In this document: one piece after another, positions 8,097 to 20,346 of the stretch | Layout: each line of letters starts with the position of its first letter | Position numbering within the stretch: the stretch's first letter is position 1 | Source: Chenggangzhangella methanolivorans | GTDB lineage: Bacteria > Pseudomonadota > Alphaproteobacteria > Rhizobiales > Methylopilaceae | DNA: 64,000 nucleotides | Assembly: GCF_019797865.1 (NCBI RefSeq) | Contig: NZ_CP081869.1 | Coordinates: 4,292,501 to 4,356,500 of the forward strand | Direction: 5' to 3' | Notes under the pieces: generated by a model | Database searches by the model: none | The model's input: only the letters and a program-made list of their open reading frames with translations | Told to the model about the DNA's origin: nothing | Program-made: the position numbers and the translations under genes

Positions 8097-10588
8097 TCAG
8101 GCCGAGGGCGTCACGTTCCAGATCTCTTCAGCGTATTCACGTATGGTCCGATCCGACGAGAACCAGCCCACTTTCGCCGTGTTGATGACGCTCGAGCGCA
8201 TCCAGACCGGCCGGTCGCGCCATTTCTTGTAGACCGCGCGCTGGGAAGCGAAATAGGCGTCGAAATCGGCCGTCACCAGGAAGGTGTCGTGGTTGAGAAG
8301 CCCGTCCACGAGCCCGCGATAGCGGCCGGGATCGTCGGGCGAGAAGGTGCCCCCGGCGACCGAGTCCAGCACTTCCCGCAGCGTGGCCGAAGCCGCAACC
8401 GCCTCGCGGGCGTCGTAGCCGGCGCGCTTCTTCTGCTCCACCTCCTGGGCGGTCAGGCCGAAGATGAAGATGTTGTCGTCGCCGACATGCTCCTTGATCT
8501 CGACATTGGCGCCGTCGAGCGTGCCGATCGTCAGCGCGCCGTTCAGCGCGAGCTTCATGTTGCCGGTGCCCGACGCCTCGAGGCCCGCAGTCGAGATCTG
8601 CTCGGAGAGGTCGGCCGCCGGGATGATGCGCTCGGCGAGGCTGACATTGTAGTTCGGGAGGAACACGACCTTCAGCATGCCGCGCAGCGTCGGATCGGTG
8701 TTGACCGTCCGCGCCACGTCGTTGGCGAGCTTGATGATGAGTTTGGCGGTGTGATAGCTCGCCGCCGCCTTGCCGGCGAAGATCTTCACGCGCGGCAGCC
8801 AGGCGCGCATCGGCTGGGCGCGCATCGCGTTGTAGACCGCGACCGTCTCCAGGATGTTGAGCAGCTGGCGCTTGTATTCGTGGATGCGCTTGATCTGGAC
8901 GTCGAACAGCGCGTCCGGATCGACCTTCACCTCGTTGCGCTCCATGATGATCTTGGCGAGCGCGATCTTGTTCTCGCGGCGCGCGGCCATCAGCCTGTCA
9001 TGGAGCCCCGTGTCGTCGGCGAGCGCGGCGAGCTTGTCGAGCTGCGTCGGGTCGTCGAGCATCTCCGGCCCGATCGCGTCGATGATGACGTCGGTCAGCA
9101 GCGGGTTCGCCTGGCTGAGCCAGCGGCGGAACGTGATCCCGTTGGTCTTGTTGACGATGCGGCCGGGATGCAGCGCGTGCAGGTCGCGGAACACGGTCTG
9201 CTTCATCAGGTCGGTGTGCAGCGCCGAGACGCCGTTGACCTTGTGCGAGCCGATGAAGGCGAGCCACCCCATGCGCACGCGGCGCCCGTTTGCCTTCGTC
9301 GATCAGCGAGATGGTGGTGAGCAGCGCGTCGTCCCGGGCGCTTGGCCCGCGCGGCCTCGAGCTCGAGCGCGTTGATGAGGTAGATGATCTGCATGTGGCG
9401 CGGCAGCAGCCGCTCCAGCAGCGGCACCGGCCAGCTCTCGAGCGCCTCGGGCAGCAGCGTGTGGTTGGTGTAGGAGAAGGTCGCGCCCGTGATCTTCCAA
9501 GCCTCGTCCCATGAGAGGCCGTGGACGTCGAGCAGGATGCGCATCAGCTCCGGCACGGCGATCGCCGGATGGGTGTCGTTGAGCTGGATCGAGACGTGGC
9601 TGGCGAGGCTCTTGATGTCGCCGCGCTCGCCGAGATGGCGGCGGATCAGGTCCTGCAGCGAGGCGGAGGCGAAGAAGTACTCTTGCCGCAGCCGCAGCTC
9701 CTGGCCGGCCGGCGTCTCGTCCGACGGATAGAGGATCTTCGAGATCGACTCGATGCGCACGCGGTCGGCGAGCGCGCCCACATAGTCGCCGCGGTTGAAG
9801 GCGTCGAGCGAGATCGGGTCAGGCGCGCGGGCCGACCAGAGGCGCAGCGTGTTCACGTGCTTGCCGCGCCAGCCGACCACGGGCGTGTCGATCGCCACCG
9901 CCTCGACGGTTTCGGCCGGGCGCCACACGAAGCGCGGCTCGCCGCCCTCCATCACCTGCTCGACATAGCCGCCGAAGCCGATCGGATAGTCGACCTCGGG
10001 ATGGGCGAACTCCCACGGATTGCCGAACGACAGCCAGTCTTCCGGATATTCCTGCTGCCAGCCGTCGCGCATGCCCTGGCGGAACAGGCCGTGATCGTAG
10101 CGGATGCCGTAGCCGAAGGCCGGCACGCCGATCGAGGCCATCGAGTCCATGAAGCAGGCGGCGAGGCGCCCGAGGCCGCCATTGCCGAGCGCCGCGTCGG
10201 GCTCGGCGGCCCGCACCTTGTCGATGTCAACGCCGAGGCCTGCAAGCGCCTCGCGGGCGTCCTCGATCAGGCCGAGATTGTTCATCGCGTCGAACAGCAG
10301 GCGGCCGATCAGGAACTCGAGCGAGAGATAGTAGACGCGCTTCTGCGGGGTCGCGGCGTTGTGCTCGGCGACCCAGCGGTCGACGATCCGGTCGCGCACC
10401 GCGAGCGCGGTCGCCACGAACCAGTCGCGGTCGCTTGCGGTGTCGGGCGTGCGGCCGACCGAATAGGTCAGCTCGGCCAGGATCTCCTTGCCGAGTTTCT
10501 TGGCGGCGGCGCCCGGTTCCGGGCGTCGGAGCCGCCGCGGACAGGACGCTCCAGATCGGCCGCCGTGGTGGATGCGGTGTCGTTCATG
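8097..10588 (-). CDS. glgP: Glycogen phosphorylase GlgP (frameshifted)
   Basis: A GT35, PLP-dependent enzyme of about 830 residues that releases glucose-1-phosphate from glycogen ends. The start at 10588 ([15 protein letters not shown]) is followed by a frame change near 10520, then [20 protein letters not shown]. Family landmarks follow: EFLIGRLL, the [13 protein letters not shown] loop, HLWS-type NTLRLWSA, and [16 protein letters not shown]. Two more single-base shifts lie near 9343 and 9292. The C-terminal half has [23 protein letters not shown] (quoted in part), [10 protein letters not shown] and the PLP lysine in [11 protein letters not shown]. The stop is at 8097. It sits between the small hypothetical gene and glgC. 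Confidence 0.95.
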
Positions 10589-10930
10589 AGCCAGGTCCCC
10601 CGTCGCATGAGTCGGTCGACCGTCGACCTAGCAAGAGCCGGGCCGATATGTCGAATGCTGCAACGCAGTAGATGACGCGGGGGCGGGGGAGGGCAACCCC
10701 GGCGTCTCGGCGCGAGCGCGCGCAGGACCGGCGAAGGCCGTGGCGGGGGCGTCGCATGGATGGGGAAGGGGGATGGGGTTCTTGTCCCGGACTCGATCCG
10801 GGACCCAGAACCGATGCGTCAGCAGAACGGAGCGCGATCGTCAGATGATCTGGAAACGCGTCTCGGCTCTGGGTCCCGGGTCAAGCCCGGGACGAGGGCC
10901 TTTGGGTTTCACGCCCGCAGCATCCGGGCG
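10589..10930. other. 342-bp intergenic region upstream of glgP
   Basis: No supportable gene. It holds the glgP leader and the inverted-repeat element at 10781-10895. I could not place a convincing promoter: no EcfG-type motif occurs on the minus strand here. Confidence 0.5.
10781..10895. repeat. REP-like paired palindromes (family 1)
   Basis: Two palindromes, GTCCCGGACTCGATCCGGGAC at 10784-10804 and a GTCCCGGG...CCCGGGAC copy at 10873-10893, face each other. Together with the flanking CCCAGAACC/GGCTCTGGG they form imperfect inverted arms of about 34 bases around a ~45-base centre. Related elements are at 37-55 and 58036-58127. This is the organisation of REP/BIME-type dispersed repeats of bacterial intergenic DNA. 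Confidence 0.7.
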
Positions 10931-11163
10931 TCACGCCCGTGCGGCGAACATCACGACGTTGGTGTCGGGATCGTCCAGCGCGTCCATGGTCGCGACGTGC
11001 CGGCTCGCCGTGTCGGCGAGGCGCGACCGCAGCGCGCGAACCTGCACCAGAAGATCGAGCCCGAGCCCGAGAGGCGTGCACATCAACGTCGTGGCGTAGA
11101 CGTCGAGCGCCTGGGCAACAGTTCGGTGTCCTGAGCGGACAAAGACAGCTTGATGTCGTCCAT
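10931..11163 (-). CDS. Small hypothetical protein (~77 aa, one frameshift)
   Basis: Reading from ATG at 11163 gives MDDIKLSLSAQDTELL. After adding one lost base near 11115 the frame continues AQALDVYATTLMCTPLGLGL, then LLVQVRALRSRLADTASRH and DALDDPDTNVVMFAARA, to TGA at 10931. The corrected product looks like a compact helical cytosolic protein. I do not recognise the family. Composition and codon periodicity agree with a real gene, and it sits head-to-tail between treY and glgP in the same orientation. Confidence 0.5.
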
Positions 11164-11268
11164 TCGCCGGGCCCCCTCGCCGGAGGTGTCATCGGCCGCC
11201 CCCTGCGACCACCTCCAATGAATGGGCTGAATTGTGCGCAATTGAATATACGCAGAACGACTTACGCC

Positions 11269-13902
<2,634 letters not shown>

Positions 13903-13975
13903 GGGGCGGGGCTCCGTTGGATCGCGACGCGGGTCGATGGTTTCTGGCGCTCGTCTAGGACGTGGCGCGACGTCT

Positions 13976-14127
13976 CAACTCCCTCCGCCTTGCGGGGAAG
14001 GTGAGGGTGGGGGTGGTTCAGGATCGAGCGCCTCGGTTCTGCGGAGAGCGACGTCGCCCTCTGAGCCTCATTCGGAGCCGCCCCCATCCCCGGTCCCTCC
14101 CCGCAAGGGGGAGGGGAGAAGGGCTGC
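13976..14127. repeat. REP-like inverted repeat (family 2) between malQ and treY
   Basis: CTCCCTCCGCCTTGCGGGGAAGG near 13979-14001 (quoted as one arm) and CCTCCCCGCAAGGGGGAGGGG near 14096-14116 are near-perfect reverse complements. They extend outward with GTGAGGGTGGGGG/CCCCCATCCCCGG. A related copy lies at 20110-20245. The element fills most of the gap between the malQ stop and the treY start and could form a stable stem in the transcript. Confidence 0.65.
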
Positions 14128-14143
14128 GCTCGCTCCACGCGGC

Positions 14144-16234
14144 TCACCCCTCTCGTCTCCTGTTCAGGCTCTTCAGCCGCTCGGCGGCCTTCGGCTCCGC
14201 GAGCATCTCCGTCGCGGGCTTGGCCAGGCGCCTGCGCCAGTTCGGATGTTCGTCGAGCGTCCCGGGCAGGTTCGGCTGCTCGACCTGGCCGAGCGCGTCC
14301 TCGAGCGGCAGCAGCACGAGCTTCGAAGGGGTGGCGGCCAGGAACCGGATCGAGGCGGCGACGGCGGGATCGGTCTCGTCGGGAGCCGGCCGCGGCCCCC
14401 GCGCGACGCCCGCCTGCTCGAAGGCGCGCCAGAGCTCGCCGCGCTCGCCCTCGCGGGTCGCCGTGTCGTTCTCTGACGTCTCGCCGAACTGCTGGCCGCC
14501 GATCGAGGCCTTGAGCGCGATGTCCGCGCCCGACCACCAGCCAGCCATGGTGGGCAGGTCGTGCGTCGTCGTCATGGCGAGCGCGTCCTGCGGGTAATAG
14601 TCCGGCGGAAAGAAGCCGTGCGCGTCGTCGCGCTCGAACTGCAGCACCTTCATGCCGGCGACGCCGGCCGCGGCCAGCTTGTCGCGGAACCCCTCCGGCA
14701 CGGTGCCGAGGTCCTCGCCCACGACCACGCAGTCGTTGCGCAGCGACTCGAGCGCGGTGAGCCGCAGCATGTCGTCGACGGGGAACGAGAGATACGCCCC
14801 GTGCTTCGAGCTCTCGCCCTCCGGGACCATCCAGAGACGGGCGAACCCCATGGCGTGGTCGATGCGGACGCCGCCGGCGTTCTTCATGCAGGCGCGCAGC
14901 GTCGCGAGGAAGGGCGCGAAGCCTTGGGCCTTCAGCGCGATCGGCGAGAAGGTGGCGAGGCCCCAGGCTTGGCCGTTCGGGTTGAACAGGTCGGGCGGCG
15001 AGCCGACCGAGAGGCCGACCAGCACGTCCTGCTGCCGGCTCCAGGCGTGGCTGCCGCCTGCGTCCATGCCGACCGCGAGGTCCGAGACGAGGCCGATCGC
15101 CATGCCGGCCTTGTGCGCCACGCTTTGGGCCGCGGCGAAAGAGCGGTCCGAGATCCATTGCAGGAAGAGGTGGAAATCGACCTCGCCGGCATGCTCGCGC
15201 GCGAAGGCCTCGACCTCGGGGCCGTTCGGATCCTTGAGGCCTTCGGGCCATCGCCGCCAGTCCCACTGGCCAGGATCCGCGCCGAAGCGCGCCGCGTGCA
15301 GCGCCTCGAAGCGGGCGTGCTCGATCAGCAGAGCGCCGCCCTCGCGAAGGTAAGCCGCATAGTCGAGCGCGAGATGGCTCGTGGTGTCCGCGCCGAGCTC
15401 GACGGCGCGGAAGCTGTCATGGAGCGTCCGGAGCGTCGCGAGCTTCACGGCCGCCGAGCCCGGCCAGTCGACGAGCGCCGCCTTTTCGAGCTTGGCCCGG
15501 CCGGCCGCCACGCCCGCGGCCTTGGCGGCCTCGCGCACGCGCTCCTCGCCGAACAGGAAGTCGGGATCGGCGTGCAGCGGATTGAGGAACAGCCGGCTCG
15601 ACGGGGAATAGGGGCCGAAGTGGTGCGGGTCGGCCGAGAAGCCCGCGTGGAGCGGCGACAGCGCGAGCGCGTCGGCGCCGGCCGCGGCGGCGGCTTCTGC
15701 GAGCGCCGCGACCCCGCCGAGATCGCCGATCCCGCCGTCGCCCTTGCGGGTGAGGCCGTAGACCTGCGAGGCGAGCCCCCACATGCGCCGGCCCTGGCCG
15801 GCGTCAACGATCGAACGTCCGCGGCCGGGCGAGACCGCGACGACGATCGCTTCGTCGCCGAACTCCAGCTGGTGGTAGCCGGGCTCGAGGATCGGGCGCG
15901 CGCGGGCGCGGTCGTCGCCGGCGTCCTGCAGCATGAACTCGAAGATCTCGCCGTCTTCGCGCGTCAGCCGCGCCTGCACGGCCGTCGCTTCAGGAATGTC
16001 GAACGGCTCCCCGACGCGCGCGGTGACGAGGGGCGGGCGGGCGCGGTCGGCGGCGTCGAGCGACGCGAGCGCGTCCCGGGCCTGCGCCTCGGTCTCGCAG
16101 GAGACGCCGAGCGCGGCGAGCAGACGCTTCAGCGTTTCGGGCGAGACCTCCTGCGCCTTGCCGGCCTGATCGGTCCAGTGAACGGCGAAACCTGCGCGGG
16201 TCGCGAGGCGGCGGACGAGATCGTCCGTGGTCAT
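14144..16234 (-). CDS. malQ: 4-alpha-glucanotransferase MalQ (amylomaltase)
   Basis: A GH77 disproportionating enzyme of 696 residues, intact. It transfers glucan segments between maltooligosaccharides and releases glucose, recycling the short chains left by debranching and trehalose formation. The start ATG at 16234 (MTTDDLVRRLATRAG) is chosen because it overlaps the treZ stop (ATGA) and begins at the family start; the frame is open further upstream but that part only shadows treZ. Family motifs: GIGDLGG, YSPSSRLFLNPLH, VRIDHAMGF (nucleophile Asp), VVVGEDLGTVPEGFR (acid/base Glu) and TTHDLPTMAGWW. It has the N-terminal extension typical of E. coli-type MalQ. Confidence 0.96.
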   Translation of the reverse strand: MTTDDLVRRLATRAGFAVHWTDQAGKAQEVSPETLKRLLAALGVSCETEAQARDALASLDAADRARPPLVTARVGEPFDIPEATAVQARLTREDGEIFEFMLQDAGDDRARARPILEPGYHQLEFGDEAIVVAVSPGRGRSIVDAGQGRRMWGLASQVYGLTRKGDGGIGDLGGVAALAEAAAAAGADALALSPLHAGFSADPHHFGPYSPSSRLFLNPLHADPDFLFGEERVREAAKAAGVAAGRAKLEKAALVDWPGSAAVKLATLRTLHDSFRAVELGADTTSHLALDYAAYLREGGALLIEHARFEALHAARFGADPGQWDWRRWPEGLKDPNGPEVEAFAREHAGEVDFHLFLQWISDRSFAAAQSVAHKAGMAIGLVSDLAVGMDAGGSHAWSRQQDVLVGLSVGSPPDLFNPNGQAWGLATFSPIALKAQGFAPFLATLRACMKNAGGVRIDHAMGFARLWMVPEGESSKHGAYLSFPVDDMLRLTALESLRNDCVVVGEDLGTVPEGFRDKLAAAGVAGMKVLQFERDDAHGFFPPDYYPQDALAMTTTHDLPTMAGWWSGADIALKASIGGQQFGETSENDTATREGERGELWRAFEQAGVARGPRPAPDETDPAVAASIRFLAATPSKLVLLPLEDALGQVEQPNLPGTLDEHPNWRRRLAKPATEMLAEPKAAERLKSLNRRREG

Positions 16235-17978
16235 GCCTTCTCCATCAACGCGACGACCGCAAAGCCCTCGAGCCGTCCCGCCCGGGCGGCGTCGGCGACG
16301 CCGGGCGCGCTCTCGTAGAGCAGGGGGCCCTCGATCGGGGCGACGTCCAGCGGGCTGTCGGCGAGATTGACCGCGAGCGTCAGCCGCGCCCCGTCCTCGA
16401 AGCGCCATGTCGCGCGCACCGCCTTGGGGCCGATCGCTTCCGCCTCGGCGTCGGCGGTCGCCTCGCGCGACGAAATCTCGGCGGCGCGGATCGCGAGAAG
16501 ACGCTTGAACAGAGCGGCGCGCTCGCCCGCGAGCGTCGGATGGGGCTGTGGGATCGAGGCCTCGAAGGTCGACTTGGCGTTGGGGTCGGGGATCTCCTCG
16601 CCCGCAAAGGCCGCGAACTTGGAGAACTCCTTGCGCCGTCCCTCGCGCACGGCGTCGGCGAGCTCGTCCTGGAAGTCGGTGAAGAACAGGAACGGGGTCT
16701 CGCTCGCGACCTCCTCGCCCATGAAAATCATCGGGATCTGCGGGCAGAGCAGGAAGGCGGCGGTCGCGGCCTCGACGCCGCCCGGGGGCGCGAGCGTCGT
16801 CAGGCGGTCGCCGAAAGCGCGGTTGCCGACCTGGTCGTGGTTCTGCAGGAACGACACGAAGGCCTTGGGCGGCAGATGTCCGGACGGGGTGCCGCGCGGA
16901 TGGCCGATATGGGCCATCAGCTCGCCCTGATAGACGAAGCCGTCCTTCAGGCAGCGCGCCAGCTTTCCGGCCGTATCCGTTGCGAAATCGTCATAATAGC
17001 CCTCGCGCTCGCCCGTCAGCAGCACGTGGAAGACGTGGTGGAAGTCGTCGTTCCACTGGGCGTCGACGTCGCCGGCGAGATGGCTCTGCTGATTGTTCTC
17101 GTTCTCCAGAACGAGATGGATGCGGCGGTCGCGCAGCTCGTGGCTGGAGCGGACGGCGGCCGCCATCTCGTCGATCCAGTCCTGCTCGCAGATCGCGTGC
17201 ACCGCGTCGAAGCGCAGGCCGTCGAAGCGGTACTCGATCAGCCAGTAGAGGACGTTCTCGGTGAAGAAGGAGCGGACCTCCGGGAGGCGGAAGTCGATCG
17301 CGCCGCCCCAGGGGGTGTGAAGATCTTCGCGGAAGGCTGGCGGGGCATAGGCCCCAATGTAGTTCCCGTCCGGCCCGAAGTGGTTGTAGACGACGTCGAG
17401 GAACATCATCAGGCCGAGCTCGTGGGCGCGGTCGATGAGGCCCTTGAGCTCCTCCGGCGTCCCGTAGGCGGCGTCCGGCGCGTAAGGCAGCACGCCGTCG
17501 TAGCCCCAGTTGCGCGCGCCCGGAAAATCCCAGATCGGCATCAGCTGGATCGCCGTGATCCGATGTCCTTCAACCGCGGCAGAGCGGCGGCGACGCCGCG
17601 GAAGCCGCCGAAGCAGCCGACATGGAGCTCGTAGAGCACCGCCTCGCGCCATGGCCGTCCGGCCCAGTCGCCCGCGAGCCAGCGATAGCCGAGCGGATCG
17701 ACCAGCACGCTCCAGCCATGGACGTCGCCGTCCTGGAAGCGCGACGCCGGGTCCGGGACGGCGAGCCCGTCGGGCAGGCGGTAGCGGTACCGCGCGCCGG
17801 CGGGGACGTCCACGGTGAGCGCGAACCAGCCTTCCTCGTCGCGCTCCATCTTGCGCGGGTCGTCGTCCCGGATCTCGAGCTCGACGTCGTCGAGGGCCGG
17901 CGCCCACAAGCGAAACGTCGTGCCGCCCGCCTTGTAGGTCGCGCCGAGGGGCAGGGGGCGGACGAAGGCGTCGCTCAA
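16231..17978 (-). CDS. treZ: Maltooligosyltrehalose trehalohydrolase TreZ (one frameshift)
   Basis: A GH13 enzyme of about 582 residues that cleaves free trehalose from the maltooligosyl trehalose made by TreY. It starts with TTG at 17978 (SDAFVRPLPLGATY), overlapping the upstream glgX stop as TTGA. The N-terminal beta-sandwich (TTFRLWAPALDDVEL) runs to residue ~100, then YELHVGCFGGFRG. One base is lost near 17560 (LKDIG to ITAIQLMPI). The catalytic domain then shows LDVVYNHFGPDGNY, the nucleophile block DGLRFDAVHAI, LVLENENN and QNHDQVGNRAFGDR. It ends by ATGA overlap with malQ. The TTG start is the only one that keeps the family N-terminus. Confidence 0.94.
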
Positions 17979-20116
17979 GCTTGGTCGTCTCCGGATATGG
18001 CTTCGAGCTTCGGCGGACGCCCGCGGCGCACGGGCGGATGGAGCGACATCAGCAGCACGGCGCTGCGACCCGCGACCGTGACGCGGTCTCCCTCGGCCAA
18101 GCGCTCCGGCGCCTCGGGCGCCGCCGTGTCGCACAGGATCGTGGTCGGCAGCTTCGGGGGCGGCAGGGCGAAGGCGCGGTCTTCCGGCGTCGGGTTCATC
18201 ATCAGCGTCACGAGGGGAACGGCGCCGTCGGCTCGGGGTTTTGCGCGCCGCAGCGTCAACGTGCGTTCGCGATGGTCGTTCCAGGCGTCGGGAGAAACCG
18301 GCGCGCCGTTCTCGTCGAACCAGGCGATGTCGAGCACGCCGGGCGCGGGCTGGTCGAGCCCGTGCAGGAAGCGATTGCAGTGCAGGACCTTGTGGGCGCG
18401 CCTGAGCTCGATCAGCCGGCCGATGAAGTCGACGAGCGCCTCGCCCTCGGGCGTCGCCGCCTTGCGCCAGTCGACCCAGGAGGTCTCGTTGTCCTGCGCA
18501 TAGGCGTTGTTGTTGCCGTTCTGGGTGCGGCCGAACTCGTCGCCGGCGAGCAGCATCGGCGTGCCTTGCGCGAACAGCACCGTGGCGAGCATCGCGCGGG
18601 CGACGCGGGCGCGGGTCGCGCGGATCTCCGGATCGCTCGACGGTCCCTCGACGCCCCAGTTGGACGAGTAGTTCTCGCCGTGGCCGTCGCGGTTGTCCTC
18701 GCCGTTCGCCTCGTTGTGGCGACGCTCGTAGGACGTCGTGTCGGCCAGCGTGTAGCCGTCGTGGCTGGACACGAAGTTGACCGAGGCCCAGGGCTTTCGC
18801 GAGCGCTTGTCGAAGAGGTCCGACGAGCCCGCGATCCGCGCCGCGAACTCCGGCCGCTGCCCGCCGTCGCCGCGCCAGAACCGGCGGGTCGAGTCCCGGA
18901 ACTTGTCGTTCCACTCGGCGAAGCCTGGCGGATGATTGCCGAGCTGGTAGCCGCCCGGCCCGATGTCCCACGGCTCCGAGATCAGTTTGACGCGCGAGAG
19001 CGCCGGGTCCTGGCGCACGGCGTCGAAGAAGCCGGAGCCGGGGTCGAACCCGTGGGTCTCGCGGCCGAGCACCGTGCCGAGATCGAAGCGGAAGCCGTCG
19101 ACGTGATAGTGCTCGACCCAGTAGCGAAGTGAATCCATCACGAGCTGCAGCACGCGCGGATGAGAGAGATTGACGGTGTTGCCGCAGCCGGTGTCGTTGA
19201 CGCAGCGGCGCCAGTCATGGGTCTCCTGTCGGTAGTAGGACAGGTTGTCGAGGCCGCGGAACGACAGCGTCGCGCCTTCCTCCGAGCCCTCGGCCGTGTG
19301 GTTGTAGACGACGTCGAGAACGACCTCGATCCCGGCCGCATGGAGCCGGCGGATCGCGACCTTCATCTCGTTCAGAGAGCCGTCGGAGAGGTAGCGCGGT
19401 TCGGGCGCGAAGAACGCCAGGCTGTTGTAGCCCCAGAAGTTCTTCAGCCCCATCTCGACCAGCCGCCGGTCCTGCACGAAGGCGTGGATCGGCAGAAGCT
19501 CGACCGCGGTGATCCCGAGCCGCTTGTAGTGCTCGATCATCGGGGGGCTGGCGAGCGCCGCGAACGTGCCGCGCTCGTGGTGCAGCACGTCGGGCCGCAG
19601 CATGGTGAGGCCGCGCAGATGCGCCTCGTAGATGACGGTCTCGCCCCAGGGCACGTTCGGCGGCCGGTCGTCGCCCCAGTTGAAGCTGCCGTCGATCACC
19701 ACCGCCTTCGGCATGCCGGGCGCGGAGTCGCGCCGGTCGAACGAGAGGTCGGCGCGCGGGGAGTGCAGGCGGTAGCCGTAGAGCGCGTCGGACCAGCGCA
19801 CTTCGCCCGCGAGCTGCTTGGCGTAGGGGTCGAGCAGCAGCTTGTTCGGATTGAAGCGGTGGCCGTGCTGCGGGTTGTAGGGGCCGTGAGCCCGGAAGCC
19901 GTAGAGCAGCCCCGCGCGGGCGTTCGGCAGATAGCCGTGAAACACCTCGTCGGTCTGCTCGGGCAGCGCCATCCGCGCGATCTCGCGCCGGCCCGAAGGA
20001 TCGAACAGGCAGAGGTCGATCTGCTCGGCGTGCGCGGAGAAGACGGCGAAGTTCACGCCGAGCCCGTCCCAGGTCGCGCCGAGCGGGTAGGGCAGGCCCT
20101 CTTCGAGGATGCTCAT
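17975..20116 (-). CDS. glgX: Glycogen debranching enzyme GlgX, copy 1
   Basis: A GH13 isoamylase-type enzyme of 713 residues, intact. It hydrolyses alpha-1,6 branches, preferring limit-dextrin stubs left by GlgP, and yields linear chains for MalQ and TreY/TreZ. It has an N-terminal CBM48 (LGATWDGLGVNFAVFSAHA), then [17 protein letters not shown], the nucleophile motif [28 protein letters not shown] and NFVSSHDGYTLAD. It is the first gene of the coupled block glgX-treZ-malQ, with the TTGA overlap at its stop. It diverges clearly from the second glgX at 28564, for example in its longer C-terminal beta domain. Confidence 0.96.
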   Translation of the reverse strand: MSILEEGLPYPLGATWDGLGVNFAVFSAHAEQIDLCLFDPSGRREIARMALPEQTDEVFHGYLPNARAGLLYGFRAHGPYNPQHGHRFNPNKLLLDPYAKQLAGEVRWSDALYGYRLHSPRADLSFDRRDSAPGMPKAVVIDGSFNWGDDRPPNVPWGETVIYEAHLRGLTMLRPDVLHHERGTFAALASPPMIEHYKRLGITAVELLPIHAFVQDRRLVEMGLKNFWGYNSLAFFAPEPRYLSDGSLNEMKVAIRRLHAAGIEVVLDVVYNHTAEGSEEGATLSFRGLDNLSYYRQETHDWRRCVNDTGCGNTVNLSHPRVLQLVMDSLRYWVEHYHVDGFRFDLGTVLGRETHGFDPGSGFFDAVRQDPALSRVKLISEPWDIGPGGYQLGNHPPGFAEWNDKFRDSTRRFWRGDGGQRPEFAARIAGSSDLFDKRSRKPWASVNFVSSHDGYTLADTTSYERRHNEANGEDNRDGHGENYSSNWGVEGPSSDPEIRATRARVARAMLATVLFAQGTPMLLAGDEFGRTQNGNNNAYAQDNETSWVDWRKAATPEGEALVDFIGRLIELRRAHKVLHCNRFLHGLDQPAPGVLDIAWFDENGAPVSPDAWNDHRERTLTLRRAKPRADGAVPLVTLMMNPTPEDRAFALPPPKLPTTILCDTAAPEAPERLAEGDRVTVAGRSAVLLMSLHPPVRRGRPPKLEAISGDDQA

Positions 20117-20245
20117 GGCTCTTCCCTTCTCCTGCTTGCGGGAGAAGGTGGCCGAGGCGAAGCCGAGGTCGAATGAGGGAAAGTCAAAAAGAACGGGCGC
20201 GCCGACTTCCCCTCACCCTTATCCTCTCCCGCACGGGAGAGGGGG
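20110..20245. repeat. REP-like inverted repeat (family 2) between glgX and glgB
   Basis: Arms CCTTCTCCTGCTTGCGGGAGAAGG near 20120-20143 and CCTCTCCCGCACGGGAGAGG near 20223-20242 are each palindromic and also pair with each other. They belong to the same type as 13976-14127. The left arm sits only a few bases upstream of the glgX start, so an mRNA hairpin here could affect its translation. The remaining gap to 20346 shows nothing else. Confidence 0.6.
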
Positions 20246-20346
20246 GCGGAGGCGTCGCGCCGTGCTCAAGGCTTCATCACTCAGTCCGGCGTGCTCCCCC
20301 GAGCGCATTTGACCCCGCACCGTGTTCATTCCCCCAGTTCCCGAGC

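Noticed and set aside
16235..16408. N-terminal extension of MalQ by 58 residues
   Set aside because: The extra part is a shadow of the treZ C-terminus. The ATG at 16234, overlapping the treZ stop, gives the family start.
14144..20116. Minus-strand EcfG promoters for glgX, treZ and malQ
   Set aside because: I looked for AACG-N16/17-GTTCC on the plus strand in the gaps upstream of the minus-strand glg and tre genes and found none.
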